Source of the DNA: UBA3537 sp038138145
GTDB taxonomy: Bacteria; Bacteroidota; Bacteroidia; Flavobacteriales; Flavobacteriaceae
Assembly: GCA_038138145.1 (NCBI GenBank)
Contig: JAYQDD010000003.1
Location: 124,001 to 188,000, forward strand
Direction: 5' to 3'
Length of the DNA stretch: 64,000 nucleotides
Shown here: piece after piece, positions 9,291 to 17,553 of the stretch
Layout of the letters: each line of letters begins with the position of its first letter
Position numbering within the stretch: the first letter of the stretch is position 1
Notes under the pieces: generated by a model
What the model was told of the DNA's origin: nothing
What the model saw: the letters and a program-made list of their open reading frames with translations, nothing else
The model's database searches: none
Position numbers and translations under genes: made by a program

Positions 9291-10130
9291 TTAAAAATTG
9301 TAATTGATACCAATTCCAAAAACTTGACGTGTTTGTAGTCCTCTAAACGCATTGTCGTCATAAATGGTTTGATAGGACAAATTGGCCGAGATAAAGTCAT
9401 TAACGGACATGACTAAATTCATGGTGTAGTCCAAATCTACATTTTGTGGATCTTCAAGATAATTCGAATAAAGATTCAAGATGTTTTCCATTGAAATATT
9501 TTTCATCAAGTCCAATTTATAATATGCGCCAACAGAAGCCCCAAGTTCGTACCGTGTGCTTTTGCCTTCTTCTACACCAAAATAGCCCTTGTCGGGTTTA
9601 GTTAAATCTTTATCAACGATGATAAGTCGGCTTGTAGCAGGGGCAATATTGACTTTTAGATTGTCACTTTTTTTCCACAACATTCCTGGACCAAATTGTA
9701 AGTAACCAGGAGATAAAAATTTTGTCGGACCTTTGGTGTCTTTGTCAAGGTCATCGGCAAATTGTGTTTTGAAATTTAAAAATGCGGAATAATACCAGAA
9801 GCCCTTGGCTTTTTTTCCTACAACAGAGTTCCATTCCAAAAGGTCACTAGATTTTTGAATGTCTTGATTTTTTATTTTAGTGAGTCCAAAATTGGCGATT
9901 AGTTTATTCTCCCAAGTCCAGTCGTTTTTTTGGTAGTTAAAGTCGTAATTAAGACCCAATGCACCTGAAATATTACTGATGCCACCAGCAATCCAATTTT
10001 CAAAAGAAGACTGATTGACTAAGAAAGTAATGATGCCTTTTTTGGTCCAATTTGGTTGTGGTTCTTCGGTGTCTTGTGCAAAACTAACGCTGAGTTGAAA
10101 ACTCAACATGAGAAGTAGGATTTTTTTCAT
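9291..10130 (-). CDS. DUF3078 outer membrane beta-barrel protein
   Basis: 279 residues. A signal peptide (about 1-18, ends VSFAQ) is followed by a domain starting NWTKKGIITFLVNQSSFENW, typical of DUF3078. Alternating hydrophobic strands end in a terminal Phe (GIGINYNF), the usual C-terminus of outer membrane barrels. Function is unknown; the family is common in Bacteroidota. It is downstream of the suf operon but 71 bases separate it from the DUF2480 gene, so it may have its own promoter. Confidence 0.82.
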   Translation of the reverse strand: MKKILLLMLSFQLSVSFAQDTEEPQPNWTKKGIITFLVNQSSFENWIAGGISNISGALGLNYDFNYQKNDWTWENKLIANFGLTKIKNQDIQKSSDLLEWNSVVGKKAKGFWYYSAFLNFKTQFADDLDKDTKGPTKFLSPGYLQFGPGMLWKKSDNLKVNIAPATSRLIIVDKDLTKPDKGYFGVEEGKSTRYELGASVGAYYKLDLMKNISMENILNLYSNYLEDPQNVDLDYTMNLVMSVNDFISANLSYQTIYDDNAFRGLQTRQVFGIGINYNF

Positions 10131-10201
10131 TTGTATTTAGATTTAAGGGTGTATTAATAAAACAAAGATATTATTATTTTAAAAATAATCTTTACTTGAA
10201 A

Positions 10202-10714
10202 TTATATTTTTTTCTTTTTAAAAAGAGGGACTGACGAGCAAGCTTCACCATACATAATAGATTTGGCCAGTGGTTGTAATTTTTGAATAAGCATGAGGTA
10301 AGCATTTTGTGGGACAGGTTTGTTTGCGCATCCTTTGACGATAATTGGTTTGTTTTTGCAAAAATCTAAGTCTAAATCATCAATAATAGAATTATAAATA
10401 AAGGACTCTAAATTGTCCAAAGACCCGACAACTACGGTTTTTGCAACGTCTTTAAGGTGGGTTTGAATGAGCATATAGGCCCAAGCTGGAATGATGGCTT
10501 CTGTGCTGCAGTGCAGAGCCATATGATGATCTTTGAATTGTAACCAATCAAAGTTTTTGAGCGAAGCTCGAAATTCATTCTCCTTTAGAATTAATCCTTC
10601 AAACAGCCAATCTTTGACATCCAAAAGTGTCCGTGGTTCAGAAGGATAGTAGTCCTCCAAGTCAATTGTAATAAGACTGCTTTTGGCGACGCGATTTACA
10701 ATTTCCTCTTTCAT
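10202..10714 (-). CDS. DUF2480 family protein, last gene of the suf operon
   Basis: 170 residues from the ATG at 10714, two bases after the stop of the DUF59 gene; an earlier in-frame start at 10771 would overlap that gene and is less likely. The protein is soluble with no signal peptide. It carries four cysteines (C69, C119, C129, C159) in conserved-looking settings: KGCANKPVPQNAY and GEACSSVPL near the C-terminus. The family has no assigned function that I know. Its position directly after sufE and the SufT-like gene, plus spare cysteines, suggests a role in cytosolic iron-sulfur cluster assembly. That role is an inference. Confidence 0.8.
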   Translation of the reverse strand: MKEEIVNRVAKSSLITIDLEDYYPSEPRTLLDVKDWLFEGLILKENEFRASLKNFDWLQFKDHHMALHCSTEAIIPAWAYMLIQTHLKDVAKTVVVGSLDNLESFIYNSIIDDLDLDFCKNKPIIVKGCANKPVPQNAYLMLIQKLQPLAKSIMYGEACSSVPLFKKKKI

Positions 10715-10716
10715 TT

Positions 10717-11043
10717 TTAGAGCATTCCAAGTTCTAGTTTTGCTTCGTCGCTCATTAAATCCTGTGACCATGGTGGGTCAAATGTGATTTCGACTTCTGC
10801 ATCTTTAACTTCGTCCAAAGATTTTACTTTTTCTTCGACTTCCAGCGGTAATGTCTCTGCTACAGGACAATTGGGGGTTGTTAGCGTCATTAAGATTTTT
10901 ACTTCGTAATCTTCATTGACGAAGACATCGTAAATCAAGCCTAATTCATAAATATCCACAGGTATTTCTGGATCAAATATGGTTTTGAGCACACGCACTA
11001 TTTTTTCGCCTAATGCATTGACATCTATATTTGGTTCACTCAT
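10717..11043 (-). CDS. SUF system DUF59 (MIP18/SufT-like) assembly protein
   Basis: 108 residues consisting of one DUF59 domain: DPEIPVDIYELGLIYDV near the N-terminus, the conserved TTPNCPVAETLP around the single Cys, and a C-terminal DPPWSQDLMSDEAK. Proteins of this family (SufT, MIP18/Cia2) help mature or transfer Fe-S clusters. Its start overlaps the sufE stop by four bases, so the two are translationally linked. It is two bases upstream of the DUF2480 gene. SufT is a reasonable name, but I keep the symbol open. Confidence 0.88.
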   Translation of the reverse strand: MSEPNIDVNALGEKIVRVLKTIFDPEIPVDIYELGLIYDVFVNEDYEVKILMTLTTPNCPVAETLPLEVEEKVKSLDEVKDAEVEITFDPPWSQDLMSDEAKLELGML

Positions 11044-11465
11044 GATTGTTGTTGTGTTTGGTATGCGATAGCATACATTTTTATTTGTTTGATCATACTC
11101 ACCAGTCCATTGGCTCGAGTTGGAGACAAATGCTCTTTTAGCCCAATAGCATCAATAAAATCGGTATTGGCCGCCAAAATTGCTTGAGGTGTTTGGTTTG
11201 TAAATACACGAATTAAAATGGCGACAATCCCTTTAGTAATGATGGCATCGCTGTCGGCTGTAAAGATGACTTTGTCTTGTTCAAAATCGGCGTGAAGCCA
11301 TACTTTACTCTGGCATCCTTTGATGATGTTGTCGTCTGTTTTATAGTTCGAATCGATTAATGGCAGAGATTTTCCTAACTCAATCATGTATTCGTAACGC
11401 TCCATCCAGTCCTCAAACATGGAAAATTCTTCGACAATTTCATTTTGTATGTTTTCTATACTCAT
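11040..11465 (-). CDS. sufE: SufE cysteine desulfurase sulfur acceptor
   Basis: 141 residues from the ATG giving MSIENIQNEIVEEF; an ATG five codons earlier is possible but adds an unusual extension. The SufE fold is clear: FEDWMERYEYMIELGKSLP near the N-terminus and the sulfur-accepting cysteine in KGCQSKVWL (about residue 50). SufE takes persulfide sulfur from SufS and passes it to the SufBCD scaffold in the cytoplasm. It lies in the suf operon after an unknown small gene and overlaps the DUF59 gene. Confidence 0.93.
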   Translation of the reverse strand: MSIENIQNEIVEEFSMFEDWMERYEYMIELGKSLPLIDSNYKTDDNIIKGCQSKVWLHADFEQDKVIFTADSDAIITKGIVAILIRVFTNQTPQAILAANTDFIDAIGLKEHLSPTRANGLVSMIKQIKMYAIAYQTQQQS

Positions 11466-11483
11466 GATACAAAAATACAATTC

Positions 11484-11945
11484 TTAATTTTGATTTTGAC
11501 TGCCCTCGCTCATAGCCAATAATTGCGTGACGATTGATTTTATTTTTTCGGGAGGATTACCATGATCAAAATTACGCGATCTAAACGTTGTATTGTTAAT
11601 TTTTATGGTCAATTCTCCATGTTGAACACGATCTGTATGACGTAAACTTGAGGGGGCCTCAAGATTCTCAAATGCTGTTAAATCAATTTTAGTAAGAAGA
11701 TCAATGGCGTTTGTCCAATCCATTGGGATGACATCTTTTTCTGTAAATTTAGTTTTAGCGTAGTTAAGAAATGTTATAATTTTTTCTTGTCCCACATGAT
11801 GTTCTTTATAAAACCCTCGGGTATAATATTTGTAAACAAAGACAACTTCTTTGGTGTTAGGATTAACTTGGTTGTCTAATGCTTTTTTGGACACACATTC
11901 TGTAGATAATAGGGTTAAACAAACAAAGGTAAGTAGTGTTTTCAT
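11484..11945 (-). CDS. Unknown exported protein inside suf operon
   Basis: 153 residues with an N-terminal hydrophobic segment (MKTLLTFVCLTLLSTECVSKK) that looks like a signal peptide. The Cys at about 17 is preceded by Glu, so a lipobox is doubtful. The remainder is basic and soluble, with HTDRVQHGELTIKINN and RSRNFDHGNPPEKIKSIV toward the C-terminus, and no motif I recognise. It sits 16 bases after sufS and before sufE on the same strand, so it is very probably co-transcribed with them. A periplasmic product inside a cytosolic pathway operon is odd. Confidence 0.7.
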   Translation of the reverse strand: MKTLLTFVCLTLLSTECVSKKALDNQVNPNTKEVVFVYKYYTRGFYKEHHVGQEKIITFLNYAKTKFTEKDVIPMDWTNAIDLLTKIDLTAFENLEAPSSLRHTDRVQHGELTIKINNTTFRSRNFDHGNPPEKIKSIVTQLLAMSEGSQNQN

Positions 11946-11961
11946 AAGATAGGGTTGAGTT

Positions 11962-13200
11962 TTAGTTAAGCATTATTTGGGCCTTTTTTAGTGCTGCTAC
12001 CAATAGGTCTATTTCTTCTTTTGTATTGTAAAACGCAAACGAGGCGCGTGCAGTTCCTGAAATACCATAAAAATCCATAATGGGTTGAGCACAATGTTGC
12101 CCTGTTCGAATAGCAATCCCCAATTTGTCAATAATGGTACCTATGTCATAGGCGTGAACACCATCAATGTTGAATGAAATCACTGAGGTTTTGTTATTTG
12201 AAGTTCCATAAATCTTTAAGCCGTCAATGGTTTGAAGTTTTTCGGTAGCATAGTGTAAAAGTTCATTTTCATAAGCTGCTATGTGCTCGAATCCAATGTT
12301 GTTCATATAATCTATAGCAGCACCAAAAGCAATTCCACCACAAATATTAGGTGTACCCGCTTCAAATTTGTGCGGCAAATCGGCATAGGTTGTCTTTTCA
12401 AAAGTAACGTCAGAAATCATTTCTCCACCACCTTGATAGGGGGGTAATTTTTTGAGCCATTCTTCTTTGGCATACAACATGCCTACACCTGTTGGACCAC
12501 ACATTTTGTGTGCTGAGGTAACATAGAAATCAACGTCCAACGCTTGTACATCAGGCTTTATGTGTGGACAAGCTTGAGCACCATCAATAAGAACAGCGGC
12601 ACCGACTTTGTGGGCTTTACTTATGATTTTTTCTATGGGGTTAATGGTTCCTAACGCATTGGAAATATGGTTGACAAATACCAGTTTTGGATTCAATTGG
12701 AGTAGGGTTTCAAACTCATCCATGTTGAGTTCGCCCTCTGGTGTCATAGGGATTACTTTCAGTAATGCGCCTGTTTTTTTACAGAGCATTTGCCAGGGTA
12801 CAATGTTGCTGTGGTGTTCTAAAGCAGAAACTAAGACGACGTCATTTTTTTTTAGTAATTCTCCAAATCCATGTGCTACTAAATTGATGCTGTGCGTTGT
12901 CCCTGAAGTGAAAATAATTTCATACGCATGTTTGGCGTTGAAGTGTTTTTGGATTTTTTGTCTAGCTTCTTCATATTGGTCGGTCGCTTCTTGACTCAGT
13001 TGGTGCACACCACGATGAATATTGGCGTTGTAATTGCTGTAGTAGTTGGTAATAACATCAATGACTTGTTGTGGTGTTTGAGAAGTTGCTGCATTATCAA
13101 AATAAACCAAAGGTTTTCCATTGATTTTGCGGTTCAAAATCGGAAAATCTTTTCGAATTTCTTGGACATTAAACACGGTATTTTGATGGTTGTTTTTCAT
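11962..13200 (-). CDS. sufS: SufS cysteine desulfurase
   Basis: 412 residues, a group II cysteine desulfurase of the SUF system. It removes sulfur from cysteine with PLP and forms a persulfide for SufE. Visible motifs are SALEHHSNIVPWQ, the PLP lysine in TSAHKMCGPTGVG (about 230), and the catalytic cysteine in RTGQHCAQP (about 370). Its ATG overlaps the sufD stop by one base (TAATG), indicating coupled translation. Full length for the family. Confidence 0.96.
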   Translation of the reverse strand: MKNNHQNTVFNVQEIRKDFPILNRKINGKPLVYFDNAATSQTPQQVIDVITNYYSNYNANIHRGVHQLSQEATDQYEEARQKIQKHFNAKHAYEIIFTSGTTHSINLVAHGFGELLKKNDVVLVSALEHHSNIVPWQMLCKKTGALLKVIPMTPEGELNMDEFETLLQLNPKLVFVNHISNALGTINPIEKIISKAHKVGAAVLIDGAQACPHIKPDVQALDVDFYVTSAHKMCGPTGVGMLYAKEEWLKKLPPYQGGGEMISDVTFEKTTYADLPHKFEAGTPNICGGIAFGAAIDYMNNIGFEHIAAYENELLHYATEKLQTIDGLKIYGTSNNKTSVISFNIDGVHAYDIGTIIDKLGIAIRTGQHCAQPIMDFYGISGTARASFAFYNTKEEIDLLVAALKKAQIMLN

Positions 13201-14516
13201 TATAAATCAAATCCAATATTAACGCCTAACTTTTTGGCAATCAGTTTGTTGATTCTTTTTTTAAGTTGTGGAATTTTTACACTTTCCAAAACATTATTAG
13301 CAAAAGCATACATCAGCAGTGCTCTAGCTTCTTTTGCTGGAATTCCTCGAGCACGTAAATAAAACATGGCATTTTCATCCAATTGTCCAATGGTGCACCC
13401 ATGTGAACATTTGACATCATCTGCAAAAATTTCGAGTTGAGGTTTTGTGTTTATAGTAGCTTTGTCATTGACCAATAGATTGTTATTGGCTTGAAAAGCG
13501 TTTGTTTTTTGGGCTTCTTTTTCAACCACAACTTTTCCATTGAACACTCCAACCGCACTATCACCAAAAATGCCTTTGTAGTCTTGGTGGCTTTTACAAT
13601 GGGGTTCTATATGATGCACAAGCGTGTTGTGGTCTACATGTTGTTTATTGCCTATAATGGTGACACCTTTTAGGGTAGAATCAATGCGCTCCCCTTTTTG
13701 ATAGAAATTTAGGTTATTTCTTGTCAACTTCCCGCCAAAACTAAACGTGTGTACGCCAACATTACTTTCTTGATGTTGTTCGATAAATGTGTTGTCAATC
13801 AGTGATGCTTCAGACTTATCATTTTGCACTTTGTAGTAGTCAATGATGGCGCGTTTGGCTGCAAAAATTTCAGTTACACTATTGGTTAGGGTTGGGTTTT
13901 CTGTTAAACTTTGATGGCGTTCGATAATTTGCACTTGTGCATTTTCGTCTACAACAATTAAGTTTCTGGGTTGTAATAATAATGCTGGTTCTTTCCCTGT
14001 CGAAAAATGTATAATTTGAATGGGTCTTTCAGCCAGTTTATTTTTTTTGATATGGATGTATGCGCCTTCTTGACAAAAGGCAGTATTGAGCGCATTGAGG
14101 CCATTCTTTGTCGCAATTTTATTAAAGTAATTTTCGATGACTGCTTGATATTTTGGTTTGCTCAATGCAGCGGACATAAGACACACATCGATACCCTCGT
14201 GGGTGGTTTGCGATAAATGTGAAGCATATTTCCCATCTATAAAAATAATTTTATAGCTATCAATGTCATGGATAAAATAGGGTTGAACGTCTTTATATTC
14301 AATAGGGTTTTCGGTATTTGCAAAAACACTAAAATCTTCTTTGATGACTTTATTTAGGGCAGTGTATTTCCAGTCTTCATTTTTTTTGGTTGGAAATCCT
14401 TCGTCTTCAAAAATTTTAATAGCTTCTTCTCTCAAATTACTAAGTAGGGGGGTATCCATTGAAATTTGATTTTCAAAGGCAATAAAGGAAGATATGAGTT
14501 TTTCTTTTAAGTTCAT
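13200..14516 (-). CDS. sufD: SufD scaffold subunit
   Basis: 438 residues of the SufB/SufD family. SufD joins SufB and SufC to form the Fe-S cluster scaffold. The C-terminal beta-helix region contains the typical LEIFADDVKCSHGCTIGQLD and RGIPAKEARALL segments (about 365-405). The N-terminal half is the more variable SufD cap. It lies 14 bases after sufC and overlaps sufS by one base. Confidence 0.95.
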   Translation of the reverse strand: MNLKEKLISSFIAFENQISMDTPLLSNLREEAIKIFEDEGFPTKKNEDWKYTALNKVIKEDFSVFANTENPIEYKDVQPYFIHDIDSYKIIFIDGKYASHLSQTTHEGIDVCLMSAALSKPKYQAVIENYFNKIATKNGLNALNTAFCQEGAYIHIKKNKLAERPIQIIHFSTGKEPALLLQPRNLIVVDENAQVQIIERHQSLTENPTLTNSVTEIFAAKRAIIDYYKVQNDKSEASLIDNTFIEQHQESNVGVHTFSFGGKLTRNNLNFYQKGERIDSTLKGVTIIGNKQHVDHNTLVHHIEPHCKSHQDYKGIFGDSAVGVFNGKVVVEKEAQKTNAFQANNNLLVNDKATINTKPQLEIFADDVKCSHGCTIGQLDENAMFYLRARGIPAKEARALLMYAFANNVLESVKIPQLKKRINKLIAKKLGVNIGFDL

Positions 14517-14530
14517 AAAACTGTCAGTTT

Positions 14531-15286
14531 TTAGTCTTGATGTACTTCTTTTTTAATCCAGTCGTATCCTTTTTCTTCAAGTTCAAAAGCAAGTTCTTTT
14601 CCGCCAGATTTAACAATCTTTCCATTGTACAGAACATGAACATAATCGGGAACAATATAATCTAGAAGACGCTGATAGTGTGTAATGACCAATACAGCGT
14701 TGTCTTTTGTTTTTAATTTATTTACTCCATTGGCAACAATTCTTAGGGCATCAATATCTAAACCTGAGTCTGTTTCGTCCAAAATGGCGAGTTTGGGTTC
14801 AAGCATAGCCATCTGAAAAATTTCATTTCTTTTTTTCTCACCGCCTGAAAAACCTTCGTTAAGTGATCTAGATAAAAACTTGCGATCAATCTCTAAAAGC
14901 TCTGATTTTTCACGGATACGCTTGAGCATTTCACTGGCTGGCATATCTTCCAAACCTTTGGCTTTACGTGTTTCATTGAGTGCAGTTTTGATAAAATTGG
15001 TTACCGTTACGCCAGGAATTTCAACAGGATATTGAAATGATAAAAACACCCCTTGGTGCGCGCGTTCCTCTACACTGAGTTCGCTAATGTCTTCCCCATT
15101 GAAAAGGATAGAGCCCTTCTCAATTTCATACTCTTCTCTTCCAGCGATTACAGAAGCAAGTGTGCTTTTTCCAGAGCCATTGGGGCCCATGATGGCGTGT
15201 ACTTCACCCGCTTTGATGTCTAAATTGATTCCTTTTAAAATGGATTTTTCGTCAATTTTTGCGTGTATGTTTTTTATTTCTAACAT
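14531..15286 (-). CDS. sufC: SufC ATPase
   Basis: 251 residues, an ABC-type ATPase. Walker A is GPNGSGKST at 34-42, the signature SGGEKKRNE, Walker B LAILDETDSGLD, and the switch His in VITHYQRLL. SufC binds SufB and SufD and powers cluster assembly in the cytosol; it is not a transporter. It lies between a small lipoprotein gene (2 bases upstream) and sufD. Confidence 0.97.
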   Translation of the reverse strand: MLEIKNIHAKIDEKSILKGINLDIKAGEVHAIMGPNGSGKSTLASVIAGREEYEIEKGSILFNGEDISELSVEERAHQGVFLSFQYPVEIPGVTVTNFIKTALNETRKAKGLEDMPASEMLKRIREKSELLEIDRKFLSRSLNEGFSGGEKKRNEIFQMAMLEPKLAILDETDSGLDIDALRIVANGVNKLKTKDNAVLVITHYQRLLDYIVPDYVHVLYNGKIVKSGGKELAFELEEKGYDWIKKEVHQD

Positions 15287-15288
15287 AG

Positions 15289-15642
15289 TTATTCTGTTCC
15301 TAGAATTAGCGTATTTCTTTCTTTTTTCGTTCTCGAAATCGATACAATTTCTTTAATATCAAATTTCTTTTCCCACTTTATTTTATCGTCTTCATCTGTA
15401 GAGATGACTCCTTTTAGTTCTACATAAATTACATCTGTTGGTGACGTTTTTTCTAGTTCGGCACGTTGGTTAAGTTCTAGTGCTTTTACGTTCATAAATA
15501 CACCATAAACTTCATTATTTGTTTGCAATACAGCAGCATCATCAAAGTAGATGTAACTTCCTTTCAGAAGTGTAAGATTCTCGGAAGAATTTTTACATCC
15601 AAAAATCAATGTGAGTAGTATTAATAAACTAATCTTTTTCAT
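15289..15642 (-). CDS. Small predicted lipoprotein between sufB and sufC
   Basis: 117 residues from the ATG at 15642, which gives a clean lipoprotein signal (MKKISLLILLTLIFGCKNS, Cys 16); an ATG ten codons earlier would overlap sufB and spoil the signal. After the Cys comes a small beta-rich domain (VYGVFMNVKALEL, VIYVELKGVIS, KFDIKEIVSI) that could be an OB-like or NlpE-type barrel, though this is a guess. It is 10 bases after sufB and 2 bases before sufC. Lipidation places the product in the envelope, unlike its neighbours. Confidence 0.72.
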   Translation of the reverse strand: MKKISLLILLTLIFGCKNSSENLTLLKGSYIYFDDAAVLQTNNEVYGVFMNVKALELNQRAELEKTSPTDVIYVELKGVISTDEDDKIKWEKKFDIKEIVSISRTKKERNTLILGTE

Positions 15643-15652
15643 GTGTTTTAAT

Positions 15653-17101
15653 TTATCCAACAGATCCTTCAAGACTTATTTCTAATAATTTTTGAGCTTC
15701 TACGGCAAATTCCATAGGAAGTTTATTCAAAACATCTTTACTAAAACCATTGACTATCAGTGCAATAGCTTTTTCGGTATCGATACCCCTTTGATTGCAG
15801 TAAAAAATTTGGTCTTCACCAATTTTACTGGTGGTAGCTTCATGTTCTATTTGCGCAGTTTTGTTTTTTGCTTCAATGTAAGGGAAGGTGTGTGCGCCAC
15901 ACTCATTACCCATCAATAGACTGTCGCATTGCGAGAAGTTTCTTGCGTTTGTTGCTCTTGAACTTACCTGTACCAATCCTCTGTAGCTGTTTTGTGACTT
16001 TCCTGCAGAAATCCCTTTACTTATGATGGTCGATTTTGTGTTTTTGCCAAGATGAATCATTTTGGTACCTGTATCGGCTTGCTGATGATTATTCGTTACA
16101 GCGATGGAATAAAATTCGCCAACAGAATGATCTCCTTTTAGCACACATGATGGATATTTCCATGTTACTGCACTTCCAGTTTCTACTTGTGTCCATGATA
16201 TTTTTGCGTTTTTTTCGCACAATCCTCGCTTGGTCACAAAATTGTATACCCCACCTTTACCCTCTGCATTTCCTGGATACCAGTTCTGAACTGTAGAATA
16301 CTTAATTTCTGCATTTTCCAATGCAATAAGTTCCACTACCGCGGCATGTAATTGGTTTTCATCTCGACTGGGTGCCGTACATCCTTCAAGGTAACTTACA
16401 TAACTTCCTTCGTCTGCAATGACCAAAGTGCGCTCAAATTGCCCGGTTCCAGCTTGGTTGATTCTGAAATATGTGGAAAGTTCCATTGGGCAACGTACGC
16501 CTTTAGGAATATAACAAAAGCTACCATCACTAAATACAGCACTGTTTAGAGCGGCGTAGTAGTTGTCTTTTTGAGGAACAATAGTGCCAATATATTTTCT
16601 GACCAATTCAGGATGTTTTTGAATAGCTTCAGAGATACTCATAAAAATAATGCCTTTTTCAGAAAGTGTTTTTTTGAATGTAGTCGCAACAGATACAGAA
16701 TCGACCACAACGTCCATCGCAACTCCAGAAAGTTTTTTTTGTTCGTCTATGGATATGCCTAGTTTTTCAAAAGTGGCCAAAAGTTCTGGATCGACTTCGT
16801 CTAAAGAATTGTATTTCGGTTTGCTATTGGGCGCTGAGTAGTAGGATATGGCCTGAAAATCTGGTTTTTCGTAGGAAACGTTTGCCCAATCGGGTTCTTC
16901 CATATCTTTCCATATTTTGAAGGCCTCCAAACGCCAATCGGTCATCCATTCGGGCTCATTTTTTTTCTTAGAGATAGCGCGTACAATAGATTCGTCTAAA
17001 CCAACAGGAAAGGTCTCAGATTCTATATCGGTATAAAACCCATATTCGTACTGTTTGGTTTTGAGCTCTTCTCTTAAATCATCTTCTGTGTACTTGTTCA
17101 T
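15653..17101 (-). CDS. sufB: SufB scaffold subunit
   Basis: 482 residues, the usual SufB length. SufB is the core scaffold on which SufBCD builds Fe-S clusters. Typical segments are CYIPKGVRCPMELSTYFRIN, EGCTAPSRDENQLHAAVVEL, the QNWYPGN motif, and the C-terminal EHEATTSKIGEDQIFYCNQR. It lies 15 bases downstream of the iscA-type gene and leads the scaffold genes in a single minus-strand operon. Confidence 0.97.
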   Translation of the reverse strand: MNKYTEDDLREELKTKQYEYGFYTDIESETFPVGLDESIVRAISKKKNEPEWMTDWRLEAFKIWKDMEEPDWANVSYEKPDFQAISYYSAPNSKPKYNSLDEVDPELLATFEKLGISIDEQKKLSGVAMDVVVDSVSVATTFKKTLSEKGIIFMSISEAIQKHPELVRKYIGTIVPQKDNYYAALNSAVFSDGSFCYIPKGVRCPMELSTYFRINQAGTGQFERTLVIADEGSYVSYLEGCTAPSRDENQLHAAVVELIALENAEIKYSTVQNWYPGNAEGKGGVYNFVTKRGLCEKNAKISWTQVETGSAVTWKYPSCVLKGDHSVGEFYSIAVTNNHQQADTGTKMIHLGKNTKSTIISKGISAGKSQNSYRGLVQVSSRATNARNFSQCDSLLMGNECGAHTFPYIEAKNKTAQIEHEATTSKIGEDQIFYCNQRGIDTEKAIALIVNGFSKDVLNKLPMEFAVEAQKLLEISLEGSVG

Positions 17102-17116
17102 ACCAGTTTTTTTATT

Positions 17117-17446
17117 TTAGAGAGAAAACGATTCTCCGCAACCGCATGTGCGGTTGGCATTGGGGTTATTAAAAACAAAACCACTACCATTGAGGCCACC
17201 AGAGTAGTCCAATGTTGTACCGATGAGGTACAAAAAGCTTTTGGTATCCACGACAATCTTGATGCCATTATCTTCAAAAAGTTTATCGCTTTCGTCCTGA
17301 TTTTTGTCAAATTTTAAATCATAGGACAACCCAGAACAACCCCCGCTTTTTACACCCACACGAACGAAATCAGTTTTTGGATTAAAACCGTCTTCTTTCA
17401 TGAGTGCCTCAACTTTAATTTTAGCTGTTTCACTTACATTTATCAT
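17117..17446 (-). CDS. A-type Fe-S carrier (SufA/IscA/HesB family)
   Basis: 109 residues, an A-type carrier with its three cysteine ligands: C37 in KSGGCSGLSY and C101/C103 in CGCGESFSL at the C-terminus. These proteins accept clusters from the SUF scaffold and deliver them to apo-proteins. It is the first gene of the suf operon; a TATATTTG box lies about 35 bases upstream. By context sufA is a fair name, but the A-type subfamilies cannot be told apart by eye. Confidence 0.93.
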   Translation of the reverse strand: MINVSETAKIKVEALMKEDGFNPKTDFVRVGVKSGGCSGLSYDLKFDKNQDESDKLFEDNGIKIVVDTKSFLYLIGTTLDYSGGLNGSGFVFNNPNANRTCGCGESFSL

Positions 17447-17480
17447 AACTTCTTAAATAGAAAGTTTCTAAATTAGGGAA

Positions 17481-17488
17481 CAAATATA
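17481..17488 (-). promoter_or_regulatory. -7 promoter box of the suf operon
   Basis: On the minus strand this reads TATATTTG, a perfect TAnnTTTG box. It ends 34 bases before the first ATG at 17446. A clear -33 TTTG is not visible. The upstream stretch contains short CCTATA-type direct repeats that could bind a regulator. Confidence 0.6.
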
Positions 17489-17553
17489 CAACATAACCCC
17501 TTTATAATGCTATTTCCTAACATTATATTAGCATATAGGAATATAGGTTTTTG

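Noticed and set aside
12608..13362. Two long open frames antisense to sufS and sufD
   Set aside because: Composition is that of antisense codons, and the sense genes are clearly full-length with catalytic motifs.
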